The translations under genes were made by a program, and so were the position numbers. A model generated the notes under the pieces. It did not search any database and was not told the origin of the DNA. It saw nothing but the letters and a program-made list of their open reading frames with translations. Below, piece after piece: positions 24,917 to 34,195 of a stretch of DNA of 64,000 nucleotides; the stretch's first letter is position 1; the number at the start of each line of letters is the position of its first letter. Location of the stretch: positions 55,878 through 119,877 of the forward strand of contig NZ_SUND01000017.1 of assembly GCF_005280205.1 (NCBI RefSeq), written 5' to 3'. This stretch comes from Bacillus yapensis. Its GTDB lineage: Bacteria; Bacillota; Bacilli; Bacillales; Cytobacillaceae.

Positions 24917-26572
24917 TTAATTGACTTCTTTTGCTAATGCGCGTCCAGCCTGCCTTCCGGTAAACAAGCATCCTCCGACAAACGTTCCTTCAAGTGAGCG
25001 ATATCCGTGAACGCCGCCTCCACCAAAACCAGAAACCTCACCAGCGGCATATAATCCTGGCACTGGATTTCCTTCGGAGTTCAGGACACGGCCAGACAGA
25101 TCAGTTTGCAAGCCTCCAAGTGTTTTTCTACTCAAAATGTTCAATCGAACAGCAATGAGTGGACCATTTTTCGGGTCCAAAATTTTGTGTGGTTTTGCAA
25201 CACGGATGAGTTTATCTCCGAGATAATTACGGGCTCCATGCATAGCTGTAATTTGCAAATCCTTCGTGAACTTGTTGTCCATTTCTCGATCTCGGGCTTG
25301 AAGTTGCCTTTCGATATGAGAGAACTCAATTAAATTGTCACCAGTAATTTTATTCATTCCCTTGACCAGTTCTGGTAGAGTATCGGCTACAATAAAATCT
25401 TCGCCATGATCCATGAAAGCTTTTACAGGGGCAGTTGGCCCAGGTGCAAGTCGTGATAAAACCTTTTTAATACTTTTTTCAGTTAAATCAGGATTTTGTT
25501 CAGAGCCTGAAAGAGCAAACTCTTTTTCGATGATTTTTTGGGTAAGAATGAACCATGAATAGTCATAGCCTGTTTTTTGAATCGCCTCAAGGGTTCCGAG
25601 TGTATCGAATCCTGGAAAATATGGTGTAGGGAATCGATTTCCTTCTGCATCTAACCATATTGAGGATGGACCTGGTAAGATTCGAATGCCATGCTTTGGC
25701 CAAATCGGATTCCAGTTTTGAATGCCTTCTGTATAATGCCACATTCGGTCACGATTGACGATTCTGCCGCCAGCTTTTTCTGTTATCTCGAGCATTCTGC
25801 CATCGACATGTTCTGGAACACCAGAGATCATTTTTTTTGGTGGTTCACCGAGACGAGCTGGCCAATTTTTACGAATTAAATCGAAGTTTGCACCAATTCC
25901 TCCACTAGAGACAAGGACTGCATCAGCATTAAATGCAAATTCGCCAACAACCTCTCGTGAGCTCGCTTCGCCACGCCCGGCAGTACTAGGGACAAGTATA
26001 GAACCCTTCACCCCAACAACGACATCATTTTCAGTGAGGAGCTCATCGACCTGATGACGCGGTCGGTAATCCACAAGTCCATTTGCAATTCCTTGTCGCA
26101 CTTTTTTTTCAAATGGCTTAACGAGTCCAGGACCAGTGCCCCAAACAATATGGAAGCGTGGGACAGAATTTCCATGTCCTTCAGCTAAATAGCCACCTCG
26201 TTCGGCCCAACCAACGACAGGAAAAAAACGAACGCCCATTTGATGAAGCCATTCTCTTTTTTCACCGGCTGCAAAATCAACATAGGCTTCTGCCCATTTT
26301 TTTCCCCAATAATCTTCGTCGTCTTCACGATCAAATCCTGCTGTACCGAGCCAATCCTGCCATGCTAATTCTTTGGAATCCTTGATTCCCATTCTTCTTT
26401 GCTCTGGTGAATCGACTAGAAAAAGGCCTCCGAATGACCACCATGCTTGTCCACCCATCGAGCTTTCTGGCTCTTGATCAAGGAGTAGTACCTTTTTTCC
26501 TGCCTCAACCAATTCAGATGTGGCGACTAATCCAGCAAGTCCTGCTCCGACAACAATAACATCGTATTTCAA
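24917..26572 (-). CDS. FAD-binding dehydrogenase (KsdD/fumarate-reductase-like)
   Basis: 551 residues. N-terminal Rossmann motif VVGAGLAGLVATSELVEAGKKVLLLD, then SMGGQAWWSFGGLFLVDSPEQRRMG, and a C-terminal GLYAAGEVSGFGGGGVHGYRSLEGTFVGGCLFTGR FAD motif. This matches the putative FAD-binding dehydrogenases related to 3-ketosteroid-delta1-dehydrogenase and flavocytochrome c. No signal peptide; cytoplasmic. The substrate is unknown and adjacent genes give no hint; it is transcribed convergently with the sigma-54 operon. Confidence 0.85.
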   Translation of the reverse strand: MKYDVIVVGAGLAGLVATSELVEAGKKVLLLDQEPESSMGGQAWWSFGGLFLVDSPEQRRMGIKDSKELAWQDWLGTAGFDREDDEDYWGKKWAEAYVDFAAGEKREWLHQMGVRFFPVVGWAERGGYLAEGHGNSVPRFHIVWGTGPGLVKPFEKKVRQGIANGLVDYRPRHQVDELLTENDVVVGVKGSILVPSTAGRGEASSREVVGEFAFNADAVLVSSGGIGANFDLIRKNWPARLGEPPKKMISGVPEHVDGRMLEITEKAGGRIVNRDRMWHYTEGIQNWNPIWPKHGIRILPGPSSIWLDAEGNRFPTPYFPGFDTLGTLEAIQKTGYDYSWFILTQKIIEKEFALSGSEQNPDLTEKSIKKVLSRLAPGPTAPVKAFMDHGEDFIVADTLPELVKGMNKITGDNLIEFSHIERQLQARDREMDNKFTKDLQITAMHGARNYLGDKLIRVAKPHKILDPKNGPLIAVRLNILSRKTLGGLQTDLSGRVLNSEGNPVPGLYAAGEVSGFGGGGVHGYRSLEGTFVGGCLFTGRQAGRALAKEVN

Positions 26573-26727
26573 TTTTTATCCCCCTTATTTTGACAACAAT
26601 CGAGTAAGTATAATATTCACTAAATTAAGGGGTTTTTCCTGCTTCATCAATGGGATGGCTTAAGAGAAAATGGGGAGTAACGTAGGGAGGAGTGATGAAG
26701 GACCCTTTTTAAGGGCCCCATAACACG

Positions 26728-26850
26728 CTATTTCTTTAAATCCTTTTTCGTCCGCTCGCTACGGATATTAACATCCTTGGAGAACTCTGTATCCGCTTTG
26801 TTGTTCGGATACTTGTTCTTACGTTCGCGATTGTCGTTACGATTTGTCAT
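26728..26850 (-). CDS. 40-residue very hydrophilic small protein
   Basis: ATG at 26850 behind an AAAGGAG SD. The product starts MTNRNDNRERKNKYPNNKAD and is rich in Asn, Lys, Arg and Asp with no hydrophobic stretch. Composition and size are reminiscent of small spore-associated proteins, but I do not recognise a specific family. Confidence 0.65.
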   Translation of the reverse strand: MTNRNDNRERKNKYPNNKADTEFSKDVNIRSERTKKDLKK

Positions 26851-26969
26851 AAATTATCTCCTTTCTTGGCAAGATAATGTTATCTTGCGCAATTTATTAG
26901 ACGTATAATATCCTTTTTTCAAAAAAATATAAGGATATGGGACTTCAAAAAGATAAAGGGGATATTGTG

Positions 26970-27782
26970 ATGAATCTAACGCCAAAGCAAATAGTCGAGT
27001 TACATGGATTTAACAACCTTACGAAATCATTAAGCTTTAATATGTATGATATTTGCTATACGAAAACAAGGGAAGAGCGGGATGCGTATTTAGAATATAT
27101 CGATGAAGTGTATAATGCTGATCGGCTAACGAACATTCTATCCAATGTGGCAGAGATTATTGGAGCTCATATTCTGAATGTGGCGAAACAGGATTATATT
27201 CCACAAGGCGCGAGTGTAACGATTCTTGTTTCAGAGGGACCGGTCGATAAATCACCAGAAGAAGCTTTTGAAGAATCTCCAGGGCCGATTCCAGGTTCAG
27301 TTGTTGCCCAAATGGATAAGAGCCATATCACCGTGCATACATATCCTGAGTCACATCCTGATGAGGGGATTAGCACCTTCCGTGCCGACATTGACGTAGC
27401 CACATGTGGGGAGATTTCTCCGCTAAAGGCTTTAAATTACTTGATTCACTCTTTTGAAACGGATGTAATGACGATTGACTATCGTGTTCGTGGTTTTACC
27501 CGAGATATTACAGGTCATAAACTATTTATCGACCATGAGATTAATTCCATTCAGAACTATATCCCTGATGAAGTGAAGAAGCTCTACCACATGATTGACG
27601 TCAATGTTTATCAGGAAAATATTTTTCATACAAAATGCAAGTTGAGGGAATTTGATTTAGATAACTATCTATTTCATCAGTCCAAAGAAGATTTGACCCT
27701 GAAGGAAGAAGAGGAGATTACCGAGAAGCTTGTAACTGAAATGGACGAAATTTTTTACGGAAAAAATATTACGGACGATTGA
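26970..27782 (+). CDS. speD: S-adenosylmethionine decarboxylase proenzyme (E. coli type)
   Basis: 270 residues, the length of the class 1A enzyme rather than the ~126-residue type of B. subtilis. It supplies decarboxylated AdoMet for spermidine synthesis. The self-cleavage site that creates the pyruvoyl group is seen in [16 protein letters not shown], with Ser at about 118, and the surrounding [20 protein letters not shown] is conserved. Start ATG chosen by an AAAGGGG SD. No spermidine synthase gene is adjacent. Ends four bases into the frame of the next gene's upstream region. Confidence 0.93.
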   Translation: MNLTPKQIVELHGFNNLTKSLSFNMYDICYTKTREERDAYLEYIDEVYNADRLTNILSNVAEIIGAHILNVAKQDYIPQGASVTILVSEGPVDKSPEEAFEESPGPIPGSVVAQMDKSHITVHTYPESHPDEGISTFRADIDVATCGEISPLKALNYLIHSFETDVMTIDYRVRGFTRDITGHKLFIDHEINSIQNYIPDEVKKLYHMIDVNVYQENIFHTKCKLREFDLDNYLFHQSKEDLTLKEEEEITEKLVTEMDEIFYGKNITDD

Positions 27783-27850
27783 GACTACGATACTGTAGTC
27801 TTTTTCATTTAAACGATATAATAGAGAAAATAGCCTGCAGGGGGGAGAAA

Positions 27851-28468
27851 ATGGATATCAATAATCTTAAGTCACTCCTTCAAAATCGAAAGCCGCGAAT
27901 TCTAGGAAGTGAAAACTATTCAAATTATGCAGTCCTTTTACCGATAATTGAAAAAGCTGATGGACTTCATGTCTTGTTTGAGGTGAGATCCCACACGCTT
28001 AGGAGGCAGCCAGGTGAAATTTGTTTTCCAGGTGGAAGAGTTGACGCAAGTGATAGGAATGAAGGACATACAGCTATTCGTGAAACGTCTGAAGAATTAG
28101 GAATTGCCGAAGAGGAAATTATCAATGTATCTCCACTCGATTATATGGTCTCATCGTTTGGCTCCATTATTTATCCCTATCTTGGATTTATTAAAGAATC
28201 CGCTCGTATTTCACCAAATCCGGATGAAGTAGCTGAAGTTTTCTCAGTGCCACTCACATACCTGCAACAAACGAAACCAGAAATATTTCAAATCAATTTC
28301 AAGCTAGAGCCTGAGGAAAATTTCCCTTTTCACCATATTACGGGCGGAGAAAAGTATAAGTGGCAGGTTCGACAAATGGAAGAGTACTTCTATTATTATG
28401 AAGATAAAGTAATCTGGGGACTGACTGCACGAATCTTATCTCATTTCTTAGAGATTATCAATTCTTAA
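27851..28468 (+). CDS. NUDIX hydrolase, coenzyme A pyrophosphatase type
   Basis: 205 residues from the ATG at 27851 (GGGGGAG SD). The CoA-specific signature LRRQPGEICFPGG precedes the NUDIX box GGRVDASDR...AIRETSEELGI. The family hydrolyses CoA or oxidised CoA to phosphopantetheine and 3',5'-ADP. Soluble. Lies 68 bp after speD; no functional link is evident. Confidence 0.88.
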   Translation: MDINNLKSLLQNRKPRILGSENYSNYAVLLPIIEKADGLHVLFEVRSHTLRRQPGEICFPGGRVDASDRNEGHTAIRETSEELGIAEEEIINVSPLDYMVSSFGSIIYPYLGFIKESARISPNPDEVAEVFSVPLTYLQQTKPEIFQINFKLEPEENFPFHHITGGEKYKWQVRQMEEYFYYYEDKVIWGLTARILSHFLEIINS

Positions 28469-28490
28469 TTATAATAATTCTAAATAAATA

Positions 28491-28518
28491 TTGACTTTAA
28501 TATTTAAATTGGTATAAT
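28491..28518 (+). promoter_or_regulatory. Sigma-A promoter
   Basis: TTGACT, 16-bp spacer, TATAAT, leading directly to the small zinc-ribbon gene. Confidence 0.7.
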
Positions 28519-28557
28519 TCTAATTAAGAAAGAAATCGCACTAGGGAGATGATTTAT

Positions 28558-28659
28558 TTGGTGAAAAAGATTTGTGATACTTGCCATCAAGAAGTAATCC
28601 AGCTTAAACACTCTAGTATTTGTGCATGTGGGAGAAAGCTCTTAACAGTTATAAAATAA
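28558..28659 (+). CDS. 33-residue zinc-ribbon peptide
   Basis: TTG (28558) or GTG (28561) start behind an AGGGAG SD, with a near-consensus sigma-A promoter just upstream and a terminator downstream, so it is an independent transcription unit. The product has CDTC and CACG knuckles 17 residues apart, enough for one zinc site, between basic ends. Function unknown. Confidence 0.65.
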   Translation: MVKKICDTCHQEVIQLKHSSICACGRKLLTVIK

Positions 28660-28698
28660 AGAAGAGAGCCATAAGGCCAATTAAATAGACACTTTATC

Positions 28699-28740
28699 AA
28701 CAGTCCTAGGGGGCTGTTTTTGTTTTTTTTTTAAGTTTTT
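28699..28740 (+). terminator. Rho-independent terminator
   Basis: AACAGTCC/GGGCTGTT stem followed by a very long T run. Confidence 0.75.
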
Positions 28741-28789
28741 ATGAATTATAGATTATAATGGAATAAATCAACAAGGAGGAAAACAAGCG

Positions 28790-29776
28790 ATGATACGATT
28801 TGGAATTATCGGAACGAATTGGATTACAGATTCATTTTTAACAGCTGCTGGTCAGCATCCAGATTTTCAGTTAACCGCTGTTTATTCACGTACACAGGAA
28901 AAAGCGTCAGAGTTTGCTGCAAAATATGGCGTCAGTTTAACTTTTACAAGTCTTGAAGAGATGGCCAAAAGCGATGCGATCGATGCGGTGTATATTGCAA
29001 GTCCAAACTCTCACCATGCTGAGCAAGCCATTTTACTAATGGAAAATAAAAAGCATGTCTTATGTGAAAAGCCAATTGCTTCAAATGCACGTGAGCTCAG
29101 AAAAATGATCGAAACCGCGAAGGAACATAATGTTTTATTAATGGAAGCATTAAAAACAACGTTTCTTCCAAATTTCCAAGCTATTAAAAGCAATATACAT
29201 AAGATTGGCCAGGTAAGAAGATTTTTCGCAAGCTATTGTCAGTATTCTTCTCGCTATGATGCATATAAAGAGGGAACGATTTTAAACGCATTCAAACCAG
29301 AATTTTCAAACGGTTCATTGATGGATATCGGAGTATATTGCCTGTATCCGGCTGTTGCTCTATTTGGAAAACCACTAGAGGTAAAAGCGAGTGGGTTATT
29401 GCTTGAGACAGGTGTTGATGCGCAAGGCAGCCTAGTTTTGAAATACGAAGACAAGGAAGTCCTTCTGATGTTTTCAAAAATCACGAATTCATTTGTGCAA
29501 TCAGAAGTCCAAGGGGAGGAAGGTATCATTGTCTTTGATAAGCTAAATCCACCTGAGGATGTAAAAATTCGTTATCGTAATGGAGAAGTGGAAGATATCG
29601 CTCAAGAACAAGTTAATCATCCAATGTTCTACGAAACAAAGGAATTTATTGAGCTATTACAAAATGGTAAAAGAGAATCAAGCATCAACTCATATGAAGT
29701 TTCTTTACAAGTGATGGAGATTTTAGATGAGGCAAGAAAACAAATGGGTGTCGTTTATCCAAGCGATTTAAAATGA
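28790..29776 (+). CDS. Gfo/Idh/MocA family oxidoreductase
   Basis: 328 residues. N-terminal Rossmann fold starting IRFGIIGTNWITDSFLTAA, then AVYIASPNSHHAEQAILLMENKKHVLCEKPIASNARELR with the conserved EKP lysine, and the C-terminal substrate domain. The family oxidises sugar or cyclitol substrates with NAD(P). Substrate not identifiable. AAGGAGG SD. Followed 39 bp later by a Yip1-family membrane protein. Confidence 0.9.
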   Translation: MIRFGIIGTNWITDSFLTAAGQHPDFQLTAVYSRTQEKASEFAAKYGVSLTFTSLEEMAKSDAIDAVYIASPNSHHAEQAILLMENKKHVLCEKPIASNARELRKMIETAKEHNVLLMEALKTTFLPNFQAIKSNIHKIGQVRRFFASYCQYSSRYDAYKEGTILNAFKPEFSNGSLMDIGVYCLYPAVALFGKPLEVKASGLLLETGVDAQGSLVLKYEDKEVLLMFSKITNSFVQSEVQGEEGIIVFDKLNPPEDVKIRYRNGEVEDIAQEQVNHPMFYETKEFIELLQNGKRESSINSYEVSLQVMEILDEARKQMGVVYPSDLK

Positions 29777-29832
29777 AACCTAGTATTTCCTAATAACGTA
29801 TAGTAACAAATAACATGAATGGAGTTGAGGCT

Positions 29833-30495
29833 ATGGAAATGGAGAAAAAGGATACAGGCAAGCCTTCCCTACTGGGAATGTTTTGGAGGCCGAATGAACA
29901 GTTTGAAAAAATCTATCAGCAGCCAAAAATTTGGGGAGCTCTTGGAATTATTACGCTCATCTATGTTCTTGCAGCTAGTTTGTCTGCACTGACGATGAAG
30001 GCAGAGGATATAGTTGTACCAGGTACACTCTCTCTGGAACAAGCAGAATTAGTCTTGCCACTTACCAAATTTACAACAGCGGTTGGCGGACTTTTTGCAC
30101 CGATTTTTGGAGTTTTGATTTCTACTGTCATTTATTTTATCATTGTTAAAATTGCTAGTAAGAATACAACTTTTAAACAATTATTTTCAATGAACACTTA
30201 TATTTTGGTCATTGGTGCAGCGGGTCTCTTATTGAACAATCTAATTCAATACTTAGTTGGTCAGAATTCAGATATTTTTTACACAAGTCTTGGAGGAGTA
30301 TTGGGCAGTGACTCACCTGTTCTTTCAACTTTTGAAGTATTTAGCATTTGGCAATTAATTTTAGTTGCGTTTGGTCTTCATAAGGTTGGCCAGCTTTCAA
30401 AAGGAGCTGCATGGACGATCTCCATTGTCTTCTTTCTTTTGGGTCTTGGAATGGGCTTCATTGCCGAAACTATTCAAGGAATTACAGGTATTTAA
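29833..30495 (+). CDS. Yip1 family membrane protein
   Basis: About 220 residues. A short cytoplasmic head with PSLLGMFWRPNEQFEKIYQQP, the usual start of bacterial Yip1-domain proteins, followed by five membrane helices (first at GALGIITLIYVLAASLSAL). Start could be the ATG at 29833 or 29839. Role unknown; related proteins in Bacillus are thought to be envelope proteins. Confidence 0.78.
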   Translation: MEMEKKDTGKPSLLGMFWRPNEQFEKIYQQPKIWGALGIITLIYVLAASLSALTMKAEDIVVPGTLSLEQAELVLPLTKFTTAVGGLFAPIFGVLISTVIYFIIVKIASKNTTFKQLFSMNTYILVIGAAGLLLNNLIQYLVGQNSDIFYTSLGGVLGSDSPVLSTFEVFSIWQLILVAFGLHKVGQLSKGAAWTISIVFFLLGLGMGFIAETIQGITGI

Positions 30496-30506
30496 TGTTA
30501 AAAATT

Positions 30507-30541
30507 GCTCTTTCCATTTATGTGGGAGGGGCTATTTTTTT
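30507..30541 (+). terminator. Rho-independent terminator
   Basis: GCTCTTTCC/GGGAGGGGC stem with G-T pairs and a long T run. Confidence 0.65.
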
Positions 30542-30612
30542 TGTGCATGTCTGCGTTTATGGAAAAAATGGGCGGGGTAAAGAATATGTAAAATGCAATG
30601 GTGGTGATTGTT

Positions 30613-30792
30613 GTGGAACAGTCCAAACACGTGTTAAGAGCATATAAGATTAAGAGAGGTGACACAGTCTGCTCCATCGCTCGTGAATTTAACATCTCCA
30701 TTATTTCTATATTAAAGGTCAACCAACATAAAAATCCGAAACAACTCACGATAGGTGATACCCTCGCCGTACCGATGGAGGAATTGGCGTGA
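30613..30792 (+). CDS. Small LysM-domain protein
   Basis: 59 residues from the GTG at 30613 (GGTGGTGA SD); longer starts overlap the SD. AYKIKRGDTVCSIAREFNISIISILKVNQ and LTIGDTLAVP form one complete LysM domain with nothing else. LysM binds peptidoglycan or chitin-like GlcNAc polymers. Having no signal peptide, it may act in the mother cell during spore formation, next to the CotF-like gene; this is inference. Confidence 0.8.
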   Translation: MEQSKHVLRAYKIKRGDTVCSIAREFNISIISILKVNQHKNPKQLTIGDTLAVPMEELA

Positions 30793-30800
30793 ATTTTGAA

Positions 30801-30832
30801 AAAGGTGGTAGCCATTGGGCTATCACCTTTTC
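30801..30832. terminator. Bidirectional terminator
   Basis: AAAGGTG(g)TAGCC / GGGCTATCACCTTT stem between convergent genes. Confidence 0.8.
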
Positions 30833-30834
30833 CT

Positions 30835-31446
30835 TTATTGAAGCATATTCCCTTGCCCATCAGCAGGGTCAAACGCATTTAATAAATGTTGCATATCTTG
30901 TCCGCTGAACTGTGGGACTTGATAGTAGCCTTTTTTGTTTTGGTATAAAAATAGTTCATACGCCATTTCAATATGGTTCGGAACGCTGTCAGCAATCACG
31001 CGGCGAACCACTGGATTATTACACTCCGTCGCAGCCATCGTCATACAGCTTGAGAGGGACTTCATGCAGGACATCATCACACCGGAAACGCATTTATCAC
31101 CAATTTGCGATGCTTGTTGATTTGGCTTTGTCGGTTTGTCGCCGGTTAATCCAAATTGAACTTCATTTGATTGATTCATTTTATAGACGGCTGTTTGCTT
31201 AGATGGTTCCTGTCCTGTTTTAAAAGATTCAAGCAAAATATTGTATTCTTCGGTCATGAACTGTCTTTGTCTTTGAAGTATATCCTTAAGGTCTTGGTCT
31301 GTAATATGTTCCTCGCACATCAAATATTCATTAAAAGCCCCAACTAAGCCATGTAACACCTCGTGTGTAGCCATGACTTCATGTGCACCATGATTATTCA
31401 TTTGCCCAGTTGGTTGCTGCTCATTTTGGTTAAACTGCTGTTGCAT
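30835..31446 (-). CDS. Spore coat protein, CotF family
   Basis: 203 residues with a Gln/Asn-rich head. The CotF/ferritin-like pattern runs from HEVMATHEVLHGLVGAFNEYLMCEEHITDQDLKDIL to CVSGVMMSCMKSLSSCMTMAATECNNPVVRRVIADSVPNHIEMAYELFLYQNKKGYY. Such proteins sit in the inner coat of spores. Unusually cysteine-rich (five in the central helix pair), which would allow disulphide links. AGGGGG SD. Confidence 0.85.
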   Translation of the reverse strand: MQQQFNQNEQQPTGQMNNHGAHEVMATHEVLHGLVGAFNEYLMCEEHITDQDLKDILQRQRQFMTEEYNILLESFKTGQEPSKQTAVYKMNQSNEVQFGLTGDKPTKPNQQASQIGDKCVSGVMMSCMKSLSSCMTMAATECNNPVVRRVIADSVPNHIEMAYELFLYQNKKGYYQVPQFSGQDMQHLLNAFDPADGQGNMLQ

Positions 31447-31510
31447 AAAAAGTACCCCCTAGAATTTTTTTAACATCATTATTATGAGGAAAGGGGCAAT
31501 CAATCATGCA

Positions 31511-32140
31511 TTAAATCTCTCGTTGATGTCTCGAGACATAAGGATTTCCTTTCACCCAAAATCTCCAGGGATAGTCCTTTGCTTCGCCACTATTTTCAAT
31601 GCCTATTCTCTTGCCTGATGCAATTTCGTCTGGTAAAACACCTTCAGCAATCATTATTGGAGGTTCTTGAAATGAGCGGCCGTAATCATCCATCGTGATG
31701 CCAAGAGCCTTTGTTAATTTTCCAGGTCCATTCGTCAAATTTCTAAGAACTGTTGTCTTCCTTCTCGTTTCCATTAAAGGAATACCGGAAAAAGGTTCAA
31801 TTGCCCGAATCAAAATAGCCTCGGGCTTTTCTTTTTCACCACTCACGACATTGACCAAACAATGGGTATGCATCCTATATGTATAAGCGATTCCTGCTTC
31901 ACCGAACAATACTTCTGTCCGTTTCGTTCTTCTGTTTTGAAAACTGTGTGCAGCCTTATCCTCTGGTCCCATATAGGCTTCCGTCTCTACGATATAACCG
32001 GAAGCAACTCCGTCTAAGCTCTCTTTAATGAGGAGACAACCAAGTAGCTGTTTGGCCAGTTCAATCGTAGGCTGTTGAAAAAATTCTTTTGATTTAAGCC
32101 GAATTTGAAATGGTTCTTCGTTATTTAAAAAGGTATCCAT
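31511..32140 (-). CDS. 3-methyladenine DNA glycosylase (AAG/MPG family)
   Basis: About 209 residues, alkyladenine glycosylase fold as in B. subtilis YxlJ. Removes alkylated purines. LAKQLLGCLLIKESLDG, GYIVETEAYMGPEDKAAHSFQNRRTKRTEVLFG (contains the catalytic Glu and base-binding Tyr), YTYRMHTHCLVNVV and NGPGKLTKALGI are all family motifs. The ATG at 32140 has an AAAGGAGG SD; the TTG one codon earlier is less likely. Divergent from proC. Confidence 0.92.
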   Translation of the reverse strand: MDTFLNNEEPFQIRLKSKEFFQQPTIELAKQLLGCLLIKESLDGVASGYIVETEAYMGPEDKAAHSFQNRRTKRTEVLFGEAGIAYTYRMHTHCLVNVVSGEKEKPEAILIRAIEPFSGIPLMETRRKTTVLRNLTNGPGKLTKALGITMDDYGRSFQEPPIMIAEGVLPDEIASGKRIGIENSGEAKDYPWRFWVKGNPYVSRHQREI

Positions 32141-32210
32141 CAAAAGCCTCCTTTAATGGAGTTTCTCGTTATGTTCAAGTATAATAACATTGTTTACTAG
32201 GAGGGAAAGC

Positions 32211-33011
32211 ATGAACAAGAAAATTGGATTTATTGGGTCCGGAAAAATGGCCCAAGCTATGATAAAAGGAATTTTGTCATCTGCTACTTATGCCCCTGAA
32301 CAAATTAAAGTTAGTGCAAAGTCAGATGAAACACTTAATAAGGTTAAGAGGCAATATTCAGTTCATGCGACAAAGGATAATACTGAAGTTGCGAGATGGG
32401 CAGATATCCTTTTCCTTGCTGTGAAGCCTGATATACATAAGGAAGTAATCCAAGAAATTAATGCAGTCGTTGCAGAACATACCATTATTATAACCGTTGC
32501 TGCAGGAATTACATTGGATGACCTAGAAAGTGATTTTGGGAAAAAGATTAAAGCTGTGCGCACAATGCCAAATACGCCTTCATTTGTAGGGGAAGGAATG
32601 AGTGCGCTCAGCATAAATGATAGGGTCACTTCCGATGACCTTGAACAGGTTTTAGCTATTTTCCGTTCTTTTGGAGAAGTGGAAGTGGTAGCGGAGAAAT
32701 TAATGGATAGTATTCCGGCGATTAGTGGCTCTTCTCCGGCCTATGTCTATATGTTTATTGAAGCACTTGCTGATGGCGGTGTGAAGGATGGTATTCCAAG
32801 AGAGCAAGCGTATCGACTTGCGGCACAAGCCGTTTTAGGCGCTGCTAAAATGGTTTTAGAAACTGGCATGCATCCCGGCGAATTAAAGGACCAGGTTTGT
32901 ACACCGGGTGGAGCAACGATCGAAGCAGTCTCTGCTCTAGAACTGAATGGATTCCGCTCAGCTGTTTTACAAGCAATGGAAAGCTGTACGAAAAAAATAA
33001 AAAATCTTTAA
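32211..33011 (+). CDS. proC: Pyrroline-5-carboxylate reductase
   Basis: 266 residues. Last step of proline synthesis: P5C + NAD(P)H to proline. NKKIGFIGSGKMAQAMIKGIL is the dinucleotide motif, and SGSSPAYVYMFIEALADGGVKDGIPREQAY and HPGELKDQVCTPGGATIEAV are the P5C-binding region. AGGAGGG SD. Bacillus species have several paralogues (ProH, ProI, ProG), so the exact paralogue is uncertain. An aldo/keto reductase gene begins 15 bp downstream. Confidence 0.92.
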   Translation: MNKKIGFIGSGKMAQAMIKGILSSATYAPEQIKVSAKSDETLNKVKRQYSVHATKDNTEVARWADILFLAVKPDIHKEVIQEINAVVAEHTIIITVAAGITLDDLESDFGKKIKAVRTMPNTPSFVGEGMSALSINDRVTSDDLEQVLAIFRSFGEVEVVAEKLMDSIPAISGSSPAYVYMFIEALADGGVKDGIPREQAYRLAAQAVLGAAKMVLETGMHPGELKDQVCTPGGATIEAVSALELNGFRSAVLQAMESCTKKIKNL

Positions 33012-33026
33012 AAGTGGGGGATTACT

Positions 33027-33929
33027 TTGGAAAAGATTAAGCTAACTGATGACTTGTCATTTTCTCGCATGATTCATGGATTATGGCGACTGAATGATTG
33101 GAATCTCAAGGACCAAGAATTAGTAACGTTAATTGAAGAATCTTTAGAGCTAGGCATTACAACCTTTGATCATGCTGATATTTACGGGAATTATCAAAAT
33201 GAAGCTATTTTTGGGAGAGCACTAGCACTAAAACCTTCTCTTAGAGAAAAGATGGAGATTGTAACAAAGTGCGGGATCAAGCTCCTATCCAATCAACGTC
33301 CTGAGCATGAGGTCAAGCATTACGATACTAGCAAAGAACATATCATTAAAAGTGCTGAGAACTCATTAAAGAATTTACAGACGGATTATGTGGATGTGCT
33401 CCTTATACATCGTCCTGATCCGGCAATGGACCCAGAAGAAGTGGCTGAAGCATTTACACTTTTAAAGGAACAAGGAAAAGTAAAACACTTTGGGGTTTCG
33501 AACTTTACACCATCTCAATTTGATATGCTTAGTAGCTATTTATCCTTTCCGTTAGTAACAAATCAAGTGGAGATTTCTGTGAGTCACTTGGAAACATTCC
33601 AGGATGGAACAATCGAACATTGTTTACAAAAGAGAGTGGCTCCAATGGCATGGTCACCAGTTGCTGGTGGGAAAATTTTTAACGCTACTGATGATAAATC
33701 CTTACGTATCAAGAAGGCTTTACTTGAAGTTGGAGAGGAGCTCGGTACGAAGGAATTAGCTAAGCTTATGTATGCTTGGTTGCTTCATCATCCAGCGAAA
33801 ATTATGCCGGTTATTGGTTCAGGTAAAATCGAGCGAATTCGCTCTGCAGTTGAAGCTTTATCGATTAAAATGACGCGCCAGCAATGGTACAAAATTTGGA
33901 TTGCTTCAACAGGTACAGACGTAGCATAA
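33027..33929 (+). CDS. Aldo/keto reductase, YdhF-like
   Basis: 300 residues, TIM barrel. Catalytic tetrad members appear as D in FDHADIYGNY (with its Tyr), Lys in IVTKCGIKL and His in LLIHRPD. C-terminal PVIGSGKIERIRSAVEAL binds NADPH. Overall closest in memory to E. coli YdhF. TTG start with a GTGGGGG SD. Co-transcribed with proC, then a terminator. Confidence 0.88.
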   Translation: MEKIKLTDDLSFSRMIHGLWRLNDWNLKDQELVTLIEESLELGITTFDHADIYGNYQNEAIFGRALALKPSLREKMEIVTKCGIKLLSNQRPEHEVKHYDTSKEHIIKSAENSLKNLQTDYVDVLLIHRPDPAMDPEEVAEAFTLLKEQGKVKHFGVSNFTPSQFDMLSSYLSFPLVTNQVEISVSHLETFQDGTIEHCLQKRVAPMAWSPVAGGKIFNATDDKSLRIKKALLEVGEELGTKELAKLMYAWLLHHPAKIMPVIGSGKIERIRSAVEALSIKMTRQQWYKIWIASTGTDVA

Positions 33930-33939
33930 TTGAAAACCA

Positions 33940-33968
33940 AAAGGCTTGGAGTTTTCCAAGCCTTTTCA
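33940..33968 (+). terminator. Rho-independent terminator
   Basis: AAAAGGCTTGG/CCAAGCCTTTT stem. Confidence 0.8.
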
Positions 33969-33988
33969 TTGTAGATTGAGATATTCAA

Positions 33989-34138
33989 TTAATCTTCGGA
34001 AGTCTTCGTTTCCTGTTTGGTGCCTTTACTCTTATACGGCTTCGCACTCTTCGCTCTATTTGCGCTCGCCTGCCAACGATTCCAGCCTTTTTTACCTGTC
34101 CCTCTGCCTGTTCCACTCTTACTCTTAGCCTTACTCAT
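33989..34138 (-). CDS. Small basic protein, DUF3934-like
   Basis: 49 residues, ATG at 34138 with a GGAG SD. Begins MSKAKSKSGTGRGTGKKGWN and is highly basic with Trp residues in GWNRWQASANRAKSAKPYKSKG. From memory this resembles the DUF3934 family of Bacillus. Function unknown; nucleic-acid binding is possible from charge alone. Confidence 0.7.
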   Translation of the reverse strand: MSKAKSKSGTGRGTGKKGWNRWQASANRAKSAKPYKSKGTKQETKTSED

Positions 34139-34195
34139 GGAATCATCTCCGTTGTCCTTGTATATTTCCTGTAGCGAAAAACTACGGATAATTTC

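Noticed and set aside
25755..26054. 99-codon plus-strand frame
   Set aside because: Antisense to the FAD dehydrogenase gene, no SD or family features.
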